This document shows positions 8,530-16,928 of a stretch of 64,000 bases of DNA, in pieces. The DNA is from an uncultured Collinsella sp. GTDB taxonomy: Bacteria > Actinomycetota > Coriobacteriia > Coriobacteriales > Coriobacteriaceae. Below the pieces are notes generated by a model. It was not told the origin of the DNA. It did not search any database and worked only from the letters and a program-made list of their open reading frames with translations. The stretch is from contig CABUQV010000004.1 of assembly GCA_902493855.1 (NCBI GenBank), positions 67,640 through 131,639 on the forward strand, in the 5' to 3' direction. The position numbers and the translations under genes were made by a program. Each line of letters begins with the position of its first letter. Positions within the stretch are counted from its first letter, which is position 1.

Positions 8530-10446
8530 ATGGAAGAGGCCTATCGTCAAGCACGCAAGCGCGGCGAGCAAGGACGTCGACGCGCCATTAGCCAAAGCGA
8601 GCATCCATACCTTACGGACCTCGATAGCTTGGTTGCTCAGCTCCCCTTAGGTCAGCGAGAGAATGTCGGCCTGCGGGATATTCCGCTCGAAATGGTCGTC
8701 GGCACGGTCACCAAGGGCCGTCAGTCCGCCTTTTCGTGTAACTTTATGCCCCTGCTTCCGTTTAGCACCGAGTTCGCCCGCAAGTGGTCCAACCTCTACG
8801 ACATCCAGGTGACCGAGGGCTATCGCGACCCCGTCATCGTCACCGAGTTCATGCATCGGTTCTATGTCCAAGAAGGCAACAAACGCGTCAGTGTCCTCAA
8901 ATTCCTAGACGCCCCGACGGTTTCGGCCAAGGTCACCCGTCTCTACCCCGGCACATGGGATTCCGTCGAAAGCCGCCTGTACGGCGAGTTCTGCGCGTTT
9001 TGGCGCGTCTGCCCCCTATACGAGATCGAGTTCTCGCGTGAGGGAAGCTACGAAACGCTCGCGAAGATGCTCGGTCAGAACCTTATCGAAAAATGGCCGC
9101 AGAAAAAGGTCGACTACCTGCGCCACACTTTCCTGCTCTTTAAGCGTGCCTACCTTCGCGCAGGCGGCGATCACCTGGACATTACGCCCGCCGACGCCAT
9201 GCTCGTCTACCTCAATGTGTACAACCAGGACCGCCTGCTGGATACGCCAACGGATATCGTCGTAAACCGCCTGTGCAAGATCTGGCGCGAGCTGGTCATT
9301 GCCGGCAAAAATGACGAGGACAAGGTCGATCTTGTCGAAGCACCGAGCGTCGACGAGGAGGAGACGCCCGCCAAGTCCACCTCCGGCGTGCTCAACTTCT
9401 TTATGGGCAAGACCGTCTATTCGGCGGCCAATCCCCTGCGCATCGCCTTTATCCATGAGTTCCCCTGTGCGACGTCGAGCTGGGACAGCCTGCACGACCA
9501 AGGGCGTCAGTATCTCGATGAGCACTTTGGCGGTATCGTGCGCACCGAGGCGTTCGAGGACTGTCACGATCCGGATGTGTTCTACGCCGCCGTGGAAACG
9601 GCTGTCAAACATGGAGCAAACGTCATCTTCTCGACCTCGCACCGCCTGATGGAATACACGCTCAGGGCTGCCGTTGAGTATCCCCGGGTTCGGTTCCTCA
9701 ACTGCTCTATCGGCCTTCCCCATCAAAGCGTCCGTTCGTACTTTGGCAAGATGTACGAGGCCAAGTTTCTGCTGGGCGCCCTTGCGGCCAGCATGGCGGA
9801 CAACCACCGCATCGGTTACCACGCGTCGGTCTTCGCCTCGGGCGCACTCAGCGAGATCAACGCCTTTGCGATTGGCGCCTCGCTGCTCGACCCGCGCGCG
9901 CAAATTATCCTGACCTGGGGTGATGTGCCCGCTGGAGGTCTCACCGAGGCCATGTGCCGCGAAGGCGTGAGCGTCATGACCGGCGCCGATATGTCAAAGT
10001 CGCTGGAAGATCCCACCGCCTACGGGCTTCATCGCTTGGTCGATGGCAAGGTTACCGGCATCGCCATGCCCGTCTGGAACTGGGGGCGCTACTACGAGCT
10101 TATCGTGAAAAGCCTTCTGCACGGCACATGGGACGAGACCAGCGACGACAACCAAGTGCGCGCCGTCAACTACTGGTACGGCATGAGCTCCGGCGTTATC
10201 GACATCCGTTACGCTCCGGGCCTACCCTACCAGACGCGCAAACTCGTGCAGTTGCTCCGCAACGGCATTGTCGAGGGATCCATCAACCCCTTTGGCGGCG
10301 AGCTCCACAGCCAGAACGGCGTGGTACAGATCGAAGGCTTCCCTCCGCTGCCGAGCACGCAGATTGTCGAGATGAATTGGCTGGCGGACAACGTGGTAGG
10401 CACCATTCCGCAGCTCGACGATGAGCCGAAAGTCCCTGCCCTATGA
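8530..10446 (+). CDS. Cytosolic ParB-like/BMP-domain fusion protein
   Basis: 638 residues with no signal peptide, lipobox or membrane span. The C-terminal part (from about residue 303, LRIAFIHEFP, with YFGKMYEAKFLLGALAASMA) matches the BMP/Med periplasmic-binding fold, which in exported relatives binds nucleosides. The N-terminal part has a segment like the ParB/sulfiredoxin fold (PVIVTEFMHRFYVQEGNKRV then SVLKFL, about residues 100-125). A highly acidic linker lies near 270-290. A cytosolic BMP domain implies intracellular ligand sensing rather than transport (inference). Its stop overlaps the next start as ATGA, so the phosphoesterase is translationally coupled. Function is not established. 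Confidence 0.75.
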   Translation: MEEAYRQARKRGEQGRRRAISQSEHPYLTDLDSLVAQLPLGQRENVGLRDIPLEMVVGTVTKGRQSAFSCNFMPLLPFSTEFARKWSNLYDIQVTEGYRDPVIVTEFMHRFYVQEGNKRVSVLKFLDAPTVSAKVTRLYPGTWDSVESRLYGEFCAFWRVCPLYEIEFSREGSYETLAKMLGQNLIEKWPQKKVDYLRHTFLLFKRAYLRAGGDHLDITPADAMLVYLNVYNQDRLLDTPTDIVVNRLCKIWRELVIAGKNDEDKVDLVEAPSVDEEETPAKSTSGVLNFFMGKTVYSAANPLRIAFIHEFPCATSSWDSLHDQGRQYLDEHFGGIVRTEAFEDCHDPDVFYAAVETAVKHGANVIFSTSHRLMEYTLRAAVEYPRVRFLNCSIGLPHQSVRSYFGKMYEAKFLLGALAASMADNHRIGYHASVFASGALSEINAFAIGASLLDPRAQIILTWGDVPAGGLTEAMCREGVSVMTGADMSKSLEDPTAYGLHRLVDGKVTGIAMPVWNWGRYYELIVKSLLHGTWDETSDDNQVRAVNYWYGMSSGVIDIRYAPGLPYQTRKLVQLLRNGIVEGSINPFGGELHSQNGVVQIEGFPPLPSTQIVEMNWLADNVVGTIPQLDDEPKVPAL

Positions 10447-11153
10447 AAATCCTTGCCATAGCCGATACCGAAGAACGATGCCTTTGGGAGTGCTTTCGCA
10501 AGGAACGCTTTGAGGGAGTCGACCTGATTTTGTCCGCCGGCGATCTGGACCCGGACTATCTTGAGTTTTTGGTTACGGTCATCAACAAACCGCTCATCTA
10601 CGTGCGCGGCAATCACGATGACCGCTACGCACGTCATGCACCGGGCGGATGTATCTGCGTGGAAGACAGCGTGTACACGTACCGAGGGATTCGCATTGCG
10701 GGCCTTGGCGGGTCCATGCGTTATCGCGACGGCGCCAACATGTACACCGAACGCGAGATGTCCAAGCGCATGCGTAAGCTGTCGCGTAAGGTTAGGATGG
10801 TCGGCGGATGCGACATTCTGCTTACCCATGCACCCGCCGCCGGTATGGGTGATCTGGACGATCTGCCGCATCGAGGATTCGAGTGCTTTAACACAGCACT
10901 CGAATCCTGGAATCCCGACTACATGGTGCACGGGCATGTGCACCAAAGCTACGGTTGCGATTTTCAGCGCGAGCGTCAGCATGTGTGTGGAACGACGATC
11001 ATCAACGCCTGCGGCTATACGCAGTTTGAGCTCGACCAGACGCACTACCCCATCCGCGGCTGGCAAGCAGCCTGGCTCAACTCACAAACCATGCGCCGCG
11101 AGCTCAAACGCCACGAAGCCATCGAGTCCTCAACGGCCAGAACACCCTGGTAA
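10443..11153 (+). CDS. Metallophosphoesterase (calcineurin-like)
   Basis: 236 residues. Metal-binding motifs in order are IADTEE (Asp8; the usual DxH has Glu10 in place of His), GDLD (Asp34), GNHDD (Asn57, His58), LLTHAPA and HGHVHQ. Such enzymes hydrolyse phosphomono- or diesters. The first-motif substitution could change metal use. The start ATG overlaps the stop of the ParB-like/BMP gene, so the two probably act together. The substrate is unknown; a nucleotide or nucleoside-derived ester would fit a BMP partner but is only a guess. The stop codon adjoins a GGGACAG-type hairpin. Confidence 0.85.
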   Translation: MKILAIADTEERCLWECFRKERFEGVDLILSAGDLDPDYLEFLVTVINKPLIYVRGNHDDRYARHAPGGCICVEDSVYTYRGIRIAGLGGSMRYRDGANMYTEREMSKRMRKLSRKVRMVGGCDILLTHAPAAGMGDLDDLPHRGFECFNTALESWNPDYMVHGHVHQSYGCDFQRERQHVCGTTIINACGYTQFELDQTHYPIRGWQAAWLNSQTMRRELKRHEAIESSTARTPW

Positions 11154-11154
11154 C

Positions 11155-11187
11155 CACCACAAAGAGGACACTGTCCCCTTTGTGGTG
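11155..11187. repeat. GGGACAG-core hairpin, copy 4
   Basis: CACCACAAAGAGGACA and TGTCCCCTTTGTGGTG form a nearly perfect hairpin. The conserved core reads best on the minus strand (GGGGACAG). It begins within two bases of the phosphoesterase stop codon. Confidence 0.78.
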
Positions 11188-11204
11188 CTTTTGACGCGAT
11201 AGCA

Positions 11205-11241
11205 AGAAACCCGGTCCTGCACAAGGCAGAACCGGGTTTCT
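11205..11241. terminator. Bidirectional terminator between convergent genes
   Basis: AGAAACCCGGTCCTGC pairs with GCAGAACCGGGTTTCT around a 5-base loop. It has T-rich sequence on the right and A-rich on the left, so it can end both the phosphoesterase (+) and rplA (-) transcripts. Confidence 0.88.
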
Positions 11242-11278
11242 TTAGCAATGCTTGCTGTACTCAGGCAGTAACTAGCAG

Positions 11279-11986
11279 TTACTCAGCCAGGAAGTCACGC
11301 TGGACAGCGGGATCGACCTTGACGCCAGGGCCCATGGTGGAAGACACGGAGATGGACTTGACGTACTTGCCCTTAGCAGAAGAGGGCTTGACGCGCAGAA
11401 TCTCGGTGTACAGGGCAGCGTAGTTCTCGACGAGCTGCTGCTCAGAGAAGGACTTCTTGCCCAGGGGCACGTGGCAGATGCCGTAGCGGTCTGCGCGGTA
11501 CTCAACGCGGCCAGCCTTGAGCTCGGAGACCATCTTGGCGACGTCCATGGTCACGGTGCCGAGCTTGGGGTTCGGCATGAGGCCACGGGGACCAAGGATC
11601 TTACCGATGCGGCCAACCTTGGCCATCATGTTCGGCGTAGCGATAGCGGCGTCGAAGTTGATCTCGCCCTTCTGAATCTGGGCGACGAGCTCGTCGGAAC
11701 CGATGATGTCGGCGCCGGCAGCCTCGGCCTCGCGGGCCTTCTCGCCCTCGGCGAAGACGGCAACACGAACGGTCTTGCCGGTGCCGTGGGGCAGGGAGAT
11801 GGAACCACGGATGTTCTGGTCAGCCTTACGAGTATCGATGCCCAGACGGAAGTGGGCCTCGACGGTCTCGTCGAACTTGGCGGTGTCGAGCTCCTTGATG
11901 AGCTTGGCAGCCTGAAGGGGGGTGTAGAGCGTGGCGCGGTCGATCTTCTCGGCAGCGGCGTTATAGCTCTTACCATGCTTAGCCAT
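11279..11986 (-). CDS. rplA: 50S ribosomal protein L1
   Basis: 235 residues, family length. MAKHGKSYNAAAEK at the N-terminus and GPRGLMPNPKLGTV in the middle are L1 hallmarks. It forms the L1 stalk beside the E site and in many bacteria represses its own operon. Of two candidate ATGs the one at 11986 is chosen because AGGAGG lies 8 bases upstream; the ATG at 11992 would be only 2 bases from it. It is last in the rpmG-secE-nusG-rplK-rplA cluster. Confidence 0.97.
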   Translation of the reverse strand: MAKHGKSYNAAAEKIDRATLYTPLQAAKLIKELDTAKFDETVEAHFRLGIDTRKADQNIRGSISLPHGTGKTVRVAVFAEGEKAREAEAAGADIIGSDELVAQIQKGEINFDAAIATPNMMAKVGRIGKILGPRGLMPNPKLGTVTMDVAKMVSELKAGRVEYRADRYGICHVPLGKKSFSEQQLVENYAALYTEILRVKPSSAKGKYVKSISVSSTMGPGVKVDPAVQRDFLAE

Positions 11987-12036
11987 GTGCATTACCTCCT
12001 GTGGTTAAACGGGCGTGAGCCCTCCCACATCGTATC

Positions 12037-12085
12037 GTGTGCCCTATTGCACACATTTAACGGGCACCCCGGTCGGAGCACCCGT
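12037..12085 (-). promoter_or_regulatory. Two hairpins in the rplK-rplA gap
   Basis: On the minus strand a 12-bp G-U-tolerant stem (12060-12085) is followed by a GTGTGC/GCACAC hairpin (12037-12054), about 50 bases before the rplA ribosome site. L1 is known to bind its own mRNA in other bacteria, so this is a plausible L1 control site. No match to a defined leader family was made. Confidence 0.4.
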
Positions 12086-12103
12086 CGTTACCATAAGAAA
12101 TCG

Positions 12104-12532
12104 CTACTCAGCGATGGTGACGCCCATGGAACGGGCGGTACCGGCGATGATCTTCTTGGCGGCGTCAATGTCGTTGGCATTGAGGTCCGGCATCTTGATC
12201 TCGGCGATCTTGGTGAGCTGCTCCTGGGAGAGCTGGCCAACCTTGTCGGCCTGGGGCTTAGCGGAACCAGACTTGAGGTTCAGCTCCTTCTTGATAAGGT
12301 GAGCCGCCGGCGGGGTCTTGGTGATGAAGGAGAAGGACTTATCCTCATAGACAGAGATCTCAACGGGGATGATGTCGCCCTTCTTGTCCTGCGTCTCGGC
12401 GTTAAAGGCCTGGCAGAACTGCATGATGTTCACGCCAGCAGCGCCCAGGGCGGGGCCGACGGGAGGAGCGGGGTTAGCTGCACCAGCAGGAATCTGGAGC
12501 TTAATGACGTTGGCAACCTTCTTCTCAGCCAT
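12104..12532 (-). CDS. rplK: 50S ribosomal protein L11
   Basis: 142 residues. The N-terminal domain (KLQIPAGAANPAPPVGPALG) and C-terminal rRNA-binding domain (TARSMGVTI) are typical. L11 forms the GTPase-associated centre with 23S rRNA and is needed for the stringent response. The ATG at 12532 is selected because AAGGA lies 6 bases upstream. It sits between nusG and rplA. Confidence 0.97.
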   Translation of the reverse strand: MAEKKVANVIKLQIPAGAANPAPPVGPALGAAGVNIMQFCQAFNAETQDKKGDIIPVEISVYEDKSFSFITKTPPAAHLIKKELNLKSGSAKPQADKVGQLSQEQLTKIAEIKMPDLNANDIDAAKKIIAGTARSMGVTIAE

Positions 12533-12652
12533 GGTCATTCCTTTCGAATCACGAGTGTGAAGTACTTGCTATATCGTAAGCACGCACGTGTTAGAAGCAC
12601 TCCTGAGATGAGCAGTCACAGAAGAAGCACGCTCGCGCGAACGGACGAAAAC

Positions 12653-13189
12653 TTAAGCGATGACAGCGACCTGGTTAAAGTCGAGCTCGACCGGCGTCTC
12701 GCGGCCAAAGATCATCAGCGTGACCTTGAGCTTGCCAGCCTCGGTGTTAACCTCGGAGACCTTGCCATCAAAGTCGGTAAGCGGGCCATCGGTGACGCGG
12801 ACGGACGTGCCGACCTGAATATCAACCGAGGTGCGCTTGGGCGAATCGCCCTTACCGGGACGACGAGTCATCTTATTGTACTCATCGCGGGAAAGCGGTG
12901 CGGGCTTACCGTTGCCGCCCAGGAAACCGGTGACGCCGGGCGTGTTGCGGACACACGTCCAAGCATCGTCATCCATCTCCATGCGGACCAAGACATAACC
13001 CGGGAAGATCTTGGAATCCTTGGTCTCGCGCTTGCCACCCTCTTTAATCTCGGTGACGCGCTCCATAGGAATCTCGATATCAAAGATACGGTCCTGCATG
13101 CCCATGGTCTCGATACGATGCTCGAGATCGGACTTTACGCGGTTCTCGTATCCGGAGTAAGTGTGAACGACGTACCAACGCTTAGACAT
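12653..13189 (-). CDS. nusG: Transcription termination/antitermination factor NusG
   Basis: 178 residues. The NGN domain begins RWYVVHTYSGYENRV and contains FPGYVLVRMEMDD. The C-terminal KOW domain is GTSVRVTDGPLTDFDGKVSE. NusG binds RNA polymerase, modulates pausing and couples it to the ribosome. It starts 4 bases after secE ends, with TGAGGAG as ribosome site, in the conserved secE-nusG-rplK-rplA order. Confidence 0.97.
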   Translation of the reverse strand: MSKRWYVVHTYSGYENRVKSDLEHRIETMGMQDRIFDIEIPMERVTEIKEGGKRETKDSKIFPGYVLVRMEMDDDAWTCVRNTPGVTGFLGGNGKPAPLSRDEYNKMTRRPGKGDSPKRTSVDIQVGTSVRVTDGPLTDFDGKVSEVNTEAGKLKVTLMIFGRETPVELDFNQVAVIA

Positions 13190-13192
13190 GGT

Positions 13193-13531
13193 TTAGCTCC
13201 TCAATCCAGAGAACAGAGCAAGAGCCTCGCCAAAGCCAGCATCGAGCAGAGCGATGACGACGCCGACGACGACCAGAGAAGCGCAGACGACGACCGAGTA
13301 GTTCACGAGCTCCTTCTTATCGGGCCACGTGACACGCTTCATCTCGGACTTGACCGAAGCGAAATACTTCTTGGTGCGGGCGAAGAAACCAGGCTTCTCG
13401 TTCTTCTTGGACTTCGCAGCCTTCTCGTTCTTCTTGGCAACGGCCTTCTTGGCCTCAACCTTGGAGTTGGCGGCAGCGCTGTTGGCAGGTGCCGGCTGCT
13501 GAGCCTTCTTCTTGTTCTTCTTGTTGGCCAT
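13193..13531 (-). CDS. secE: Preprotein translocase subunit SecE
   Basis: 112 residues. A lysine/alanine-rich N-terminal tail of about 50 residues is followed by the conserved SecE segment (FASVKSEMKRVTWPDKKELV) and one membrane helix (VVVCASLVVVGVVIALLD). It completes the SecYEG channel. The long basic tail is longer than in many bacteria and is low complexity. It lies directly upstream of nusG. Confidence 0.95.
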   Translation of the reverse strand: MANKKNKKKAQQPAPANSAAANSKVEAKKAVAKKNEKAAKSKKNEKPGFFARTKKYFASVKSEMKRVTWPDKKELVNYSVVVCASLVVVGVVIALLDAGFGEALALFSGLRS

Positions 13532-13607
13532 TTGGGTTACCTCCGCGCAATGCGCTTATACATGAGTAAACCGTAAGCCCCCAAGTGGGAGCTTACGGAA
13601 TAATGAC

Positions 13608-13683
13608 TGGCACGCCAGGAAGGACTCGAACCCTCAACACTCGGTTTTGGAGACCGATGCTCTACCAATTGAACTACTGGCGT
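13608..13683 (-). tRNA. tRNA-Trp (CCA)
   Basis: The cloverleaf is complete: acceptor ACGCCAG/CTGGCGT, anticodon loop with CCA, T-loop GGTTCGAGTCC and an encoded 3' CCA. It lies within the operon between rpmG and secE. Confidence 0.96.
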
Positions 13684-13696
13684 ATGTGACTAGAGA

Positions 13697-13846
13697 CTAG
13701 CGAGTCTCTTTGTGCAGCGTGTGGTGACGGCACCAGGGGCAATACTTCTTGATCTCCATACGATCAGGCATGGTCGACTTGTTCTTGGTGGTCGTATAGT
13801 TGCGGCGCTTGCACTCAGTGCACGCAAGAGTAACTAGAGTACGCAT
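13697..13846 (-). CDS. rpmG: 50S ribosomal protein L33
   Basis: 49 residues beginning MRTLVTLACTECKRRNYTTT and ending HTLHKETR. Four cysteines (9, 12, 36, 39) in two CxxC pairs mark the zinc-binding form of L33. It is a small protein near the E site of the large subunit. First gene of the rpmG-tRNA-Trp-secE-nusG-rplK-rplA cluster, an order seen in many Gram-positive bacteria. The stop TAG lies 14 bases before the tRNA. Confidence 0.95.
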   Translation of the reverse strand: MRTLVTLACTECKRRNYTTTKNKSTMPDRMEIKKYCPWCRHHTLHKETR

Positions 13847-13891
13847 GTATCCTGAACCTTTCATTTCCGCCCCGTACGGGCACGAGTTGTT

Positions 13892-13921
13892 ACTTTATCA
13901 GCTCCACGTAAGTGCTGTCAA
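13892..13921 (-). promoter_or_regulatory. Promoter of the rpmG-secE-nusG-rplK-rplA operon
   Basis: On the minus strand a consensus TTGACA and TAAAGT are 18 bases apart, about 45 bases before rpmG. The rest of the 13847-14125 gap holds only the tuf terminator. Confidence 0.7.
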
Positions 13922-14068
13922 TGAAAACCTCGAGTCAATTGGTTCTCGGTGGATCCATTCATATTTGGAACACATCAATGAAGCCATCGAGAGCTAATCG
14001 ACGGTGCATCCAGGAACATTATCGATCCTCTCGACACCAGCAACGGCTCAATATCCATTGCAGAAAAG

Positions 14069-14096
14069 AACCCGGCACCCATATAAGTGCCGGGTT
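14069..14096 (-). terminator. Terminator of tuf
   Basis: AACCCGGCAC and GTGCCGGGTT form a 10-bp stem with an 8-base loop, followed on the minus strand by CTTTTCT. It lies 30 bases after the tuf stop codon. Confidence 0.9.
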
Positions 14097-14125
14097 CTCT
14101 AAGTCAGCTATATCAAAGAGCTAAT

Positions 14126-15316
14126 TTACTCAATGATCGTGGAGACGATGCCCGAACCGACGGTGTGGCCACCCTCGCGGATAGCGAAACGCAGGCCCTC
14201 CTCCATGGCGATCGGGTGGATGAGGTCGCCCTCGATGGTGATGTGGTCACCAGGCATAGCCATCTCGGTGCCCTCGGGGAGCTTGACCGTACCGGTAACG
14301 TCGGTGGTACGGAAGTAGAACTGAGGACGATAACCATCGAAGAACGGGGTGTGACGACCGCCCTCCTCCTTGGTCAGAACGTAGATCTCACCGGTGAACT
14401 TGGTGTGCGGGGTAACCGAACCGGGCTTGCAGAGAACCTGGCCGCGCTCGATGTCCTCGCGCTTGATGCCGCGGAGCAGCAGACCGACGTTGTCGCCAGC
14501 CTCGCAGAAGTCCATGGACTTACGGAACATCTCGATACCGGTAACGACGGTGTTCTGGGTATCCTTGATGCCGACGATTTCGACGGGCTCGTTGAGCTTG
14601 AGCTCACCGCGCTCGACACGGCCGGTAGCAACGGTACCACGGCCGGAGATGGTCATAACGTCCTCAACGGCCATCAGGAACGGGAGGTCGTTGTTACGAG
14701 CAGGCGTCGGGATGTACTCGTCGACGGCCTTCATGAGCTCGCGGATAGCGTCCATCCACTTGGCGTCGCCCTCGAGAGCGCCCAGAGCGGAACCACGGAT
14801 GACGGGGATGTCGTCGCCGGGGAAATCGTACTCGGAGAGGAGCTCACGGGTCTCCATCTCGACGAGGTCGATGAGCTCGTCATCGTCGACCATGTCGCAC
14901 TTGTTCAGGAAGACGACGATGTAGGGAACGCCGACCTGACGGGCGAGCAGGATGTGCTCACGGGTCTGAGCCATGGGGCCGTCGGTAGCGGCGATGACCA
15001 GGATAGCGCCGTCCATCTGAGCAGCACCAGAGATCATGTTCTTGACGTAGTCAGCGTGGCCCGGGCAGTCAACGTGAGCGTAGTGACGGGCAGCGGTCTC
15101 GTACTCAACGTGGGAGACGGAGATCGTGATGCCGCGCTCGCGCTCCTCGGGAGCCTTGTCGATGTTCTCGAACGCAGTGAAGTCAGCCTTGCAGCCCTCG
15201 GTCTCGGAGAGAACCTTGGTGATGGCGGCGGTCAGCGTGGTCTTGCCGTGGTCGACGTGACCAATGGTGCCGATGTTAACATGCGGCTTAGTGCGCTCAA
15301 ACTTCTCTTTGGCCAT
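14126..15316 (-). CDS. tuf: Elongation factor Tu
   Basis: 396 residues. G-domain motifs are GHVDHGKTT, DCPGHADYV and NKCDM, followed by the two beta-barrel domains with GRGTVATGRVERG. It delivers aminoacyl-tRNA to the ribosome. The ATG at 15316 follows GAGGAGG; a longer frame to 15385 is not credible. It is the last gene of a tRNA-Tyr, tRNA-Thr, tRNA-Met, tuf transcription unit. No fusA or rpsL neighbours are present. Confidence 0.98.
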   Translation of the reverse strand: MAKEKFERTKPHVNIGTIGHVDHGKTTLTAAITKVLSETEGCKADFTAFENIDKAPEERERGITISVSHVEYETAARHYAHVDCPGHADYVKNMISGAAQMDGAILVIAATDGPMAQTREHILLARQVGVPYIVVFLNKCDMVDDDELIDLVEMETRELLSEYDFPGDDIPVIRGSALGALEGDAKWMDAIRELMKAVDEYIPTPARNNDLPFLMAVEDVMTISGRGTVATGRVERGELKLNEPVEIVGIKDTQNTVVTGIEMFRKSMDFCEAGDNVGLLLRGIKREDIERGQVLCKPGSVTPHTKFTGEIYVLTKEEGGRHTPFFDGYRPQFYFRTTDVTGTVKLPEGTEMAMPGDHITIEGDLIHPIAMEEGLRFAIREGGHTVGSGIVSTIIE

Positions 15317-15412
15317 AAAGCCCTCCTCTAAACAGGTCGTCCCCGGACGGGACTTTGCCTTTATACCATAGTGGCCTCTCAACATACTATTGAGAAGCCA
15401 CCGTGTTACCTA

Positions 15413-15489
15413 TGGTAGCGGTGACTGGATTCGAACCAGTGACGCCACGGGTATGAACCGTGTGCTCTAACCAACTGAGCTACACCGCC
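15413..15489 (-). tRNA. tRNA-Met (CAT), elongator type
   Basis: Acceptor GGCGGTG/CACCGCT, anticodon stem CACGG/CCGTG with CAT, T-loop GGTTCGAATCC and an encoded CCA. It lacks the three G-C pairs of initiator tRNA. tRNA-Ile2 with a modified CAT anticodon cannot be fully excluded. Confidence 0.93.
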
Positions 15490-15492
15490 GGA

Positions 15493-15568
15493 TGGAGCCT
15501 GCAACCAGACTTGAACTGGTGACCTCTTCGTTACCAACGAAGTGCTCTACCGACTGAGCTATACAGGC
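15493..15568 (-). tRNA. tRNA-Thr (GGT)
   Basis: Cloverleaf with acceptor GCCTGTA/TGCAGGC, anticodon GGT and an encoded CCA. It lies 3 bases upstream of tRNA-Met in the same transcript. Confidence 0.95.
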
Positions 15569-15578
15569 ACTTGACGGG

Positions 15579-15660
15579 TGGGAGCTATAGGATTCGAACC
15601 TATGTAGGCAGAGCCAACGGGTTTACAGCCCGTCCCCATTAACCACTCGGGCAAACTCCC
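15579..15660 (-). tRNA. tRNA-Tyr (GTA)
   Basis: 82 bases with the long variable arm of class II tRNAs, anticodon GTA and acceptor GGGAGTT/AGCTCCC. The CCA end is not encoded. First gene of the tRNA-tuf operon. Confidence 0.94.
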
Positions 15661-15722
15661 AATCGTTCAAGTATCCGCAGGTTCTTTGGTCTTTTGGACC
15701 GCCGCCCCCGCGAACGAAAAAG

Positions 15723-15752
15723 ATAATACGATGCAACCTTGGGGGCTGTCAA
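15723..15752 (-). promoter_or_regulatory. Promoter of the tRNA-Tyr/Thr/Met-tuf operon
   Basis: A consensus TTGACA and TATTAT are 18 bases apart on the minus strand, about 60 bases before tRNA-Tyr. Confidence 0.75.
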
Positions 15753-16063
15753 CGAAAACCTCTAAATACACGGTGCCGGGCGTATCTATATAGCTGTGAC
15801 CTGCGGTTTTGTTGAGTTTGGATATGAAGGACGGTGGTTTTGGATACTGAGGTGACGTTTCCCGAGGTAACACTTTGGTGTAGTGGAGTACACCTTCAGG
15901 ATCGAACTTCGATAACGGCTTATTTGCACCTATATATAGGTCGAGATCGGGCTTCCACGCCACGATCGAGCGTGGATTATCTCCCACTTTTAGCGCGGCT
16001 CTAAGGCCAAAGTGGCAGATTATCCACGTTCATTCTCCAGGCGAGAGAACTGTAAAGCCGCAA
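15753..16063. other. Gene-free stretch with degenerate ATCCACGCTCG repeats
   Basis: No convincing gene. A motif around ATCCACG(C/T)TC occurs near 15970 (minus) and at 16019-16040 (plus); it recurs at 20069 and about 20128. In frame the copies would read like (D/N)(N/Y)PRS, so they may be remnants of one duplicated coding sequence. The open frame over 15667-15987 is not supported because it contains the tRNA promoter. Confidence 0.5.
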
Positions 16064-16897
16064 CTACTCGGGCCAGGCCAAAGTAGACCCATAGAGCGGC
16101 TCCCCCTTGGTGCAGGGGTAGCGACTCAAGTAACACGACGATAGCAAGTCGAAAAAATAAGTCATGGCGTATTTCGAATAAACGCCGAGTCGGTCAATTC
16201 CGTTTCCCGCATTACCAAGACGATATACACGGTCAAAAGACCTCGATTTGTCATCGTTGCTAAACGCAGTAATTAGAATCTTCCTGCCCGAACGGCAATC
16301 AAGATACTCACGCGCCTGTGACGCAAATAGCCCGGAGACCGATACGAGAATTATCAATGACTGCGAAGCGTCTCCCATGTTTTTCAATTCCGCGACGTTA
16401 GCCCCAGCAACTATGCGAACTATCTTGCCCGCATAAAACATTTCCTGCTGAAATCGTACGAGATTGGCGCTCACATTATTGGTGCACCAGATTTCAACGT
16501 TTTTATGGCCATCAATTTCGTCGACAAGATGCTTAATAGCGATATCGGACACGCCGCTTTCAACCTCAGCGAACATCTCGATCATGCGAACGTCGAGCTC
16601 TGCCCTGTACTCCTCGTAGCCAAATTCCTCCTCTCGATGGCTTAAGTCGCTTGGAAAGACTGACTGAGTAAATGATTCTTTCAAATCGCTAAGAGACTGG
16701 TAGCCCAATCGATTGCAGAAACGACGAACAGCGGAACGGGTCACGAATGCATCGCGGGTTATTGCGGCAACATTGATTTCGCTCGAACGCCTAATGTGAG
16801 CGATGAGATATCGAGCGATGGCGGCATCGTTTGACCCAAACTCGCTGTTGATGATGGAGCTAATGCGATTGAGCACATCGAAGTCATTGATATTCAC
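16064..16897 (-). CDS. RpiR-family transcriptional regulator
   Basis: 277 residues. An N-terminal RpiR-type helix-turn-helix (ITRDAFVTRSAVRRFCNRLG) is followed by a degenerate SIS sugar-phosphate-binding domain (residues about 115-260, SLIILVSVSGLFASQAREYL). It probably senses a sugar phosphate and controls the divergent phospho-glycosidase/PTS operon. GTG 16897 is preferred because AGAGGGA lies just upstream; the in-frame ATG at 16936 has no ribosome site and would add 13 residues. It is separated from the glycosidase by a palindrome-containing divergent promoter region. Confidence 0.87.
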   Translation of the reverse strand: MNINDFDVLNRISSIINSEFGSNDAAIARYLIAHIRRSSEINVAAITRDAFVTRSAVRRFCNRLGYQSLSDLKESFTQSVFPSDLSHREEEFGYEEYRAELDVRMIEMFAEVESGVSDIAIKHLVDEIDGHKNVEIWCTNNVSANLVRFQQEMFYAGKIVRIVAGANVAELKNMGDASQSLIILVSVSGLFASQAREYLDCRSGRKILITAFSNDDKSRSFDRVYRLGNAGNGIDRLGVYSKYAMTYFFDLLSSCYLSRYPCTKGEPLYGSTLAWPE

Positions 16898-16928
16898 GTG
16901 ATCCCTCTTTCCGCTCTCCTCGAAATCA

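Noticed and set aside
11471..13576. Long open frame of 701 codons on the plus strand
   Set aside because: It is antisense to rplA, rplK, nusG and secE; high-GC coding DNA often leaves long open antisense frames.
15667..15987. 106-codon minus-strand frame beginning MGDNPRSIVAWKPDLD
   Set aside because: It contains the consensus promoter of the tRNA-tuf operon and has no ribosome site; treated as repeat remnant.
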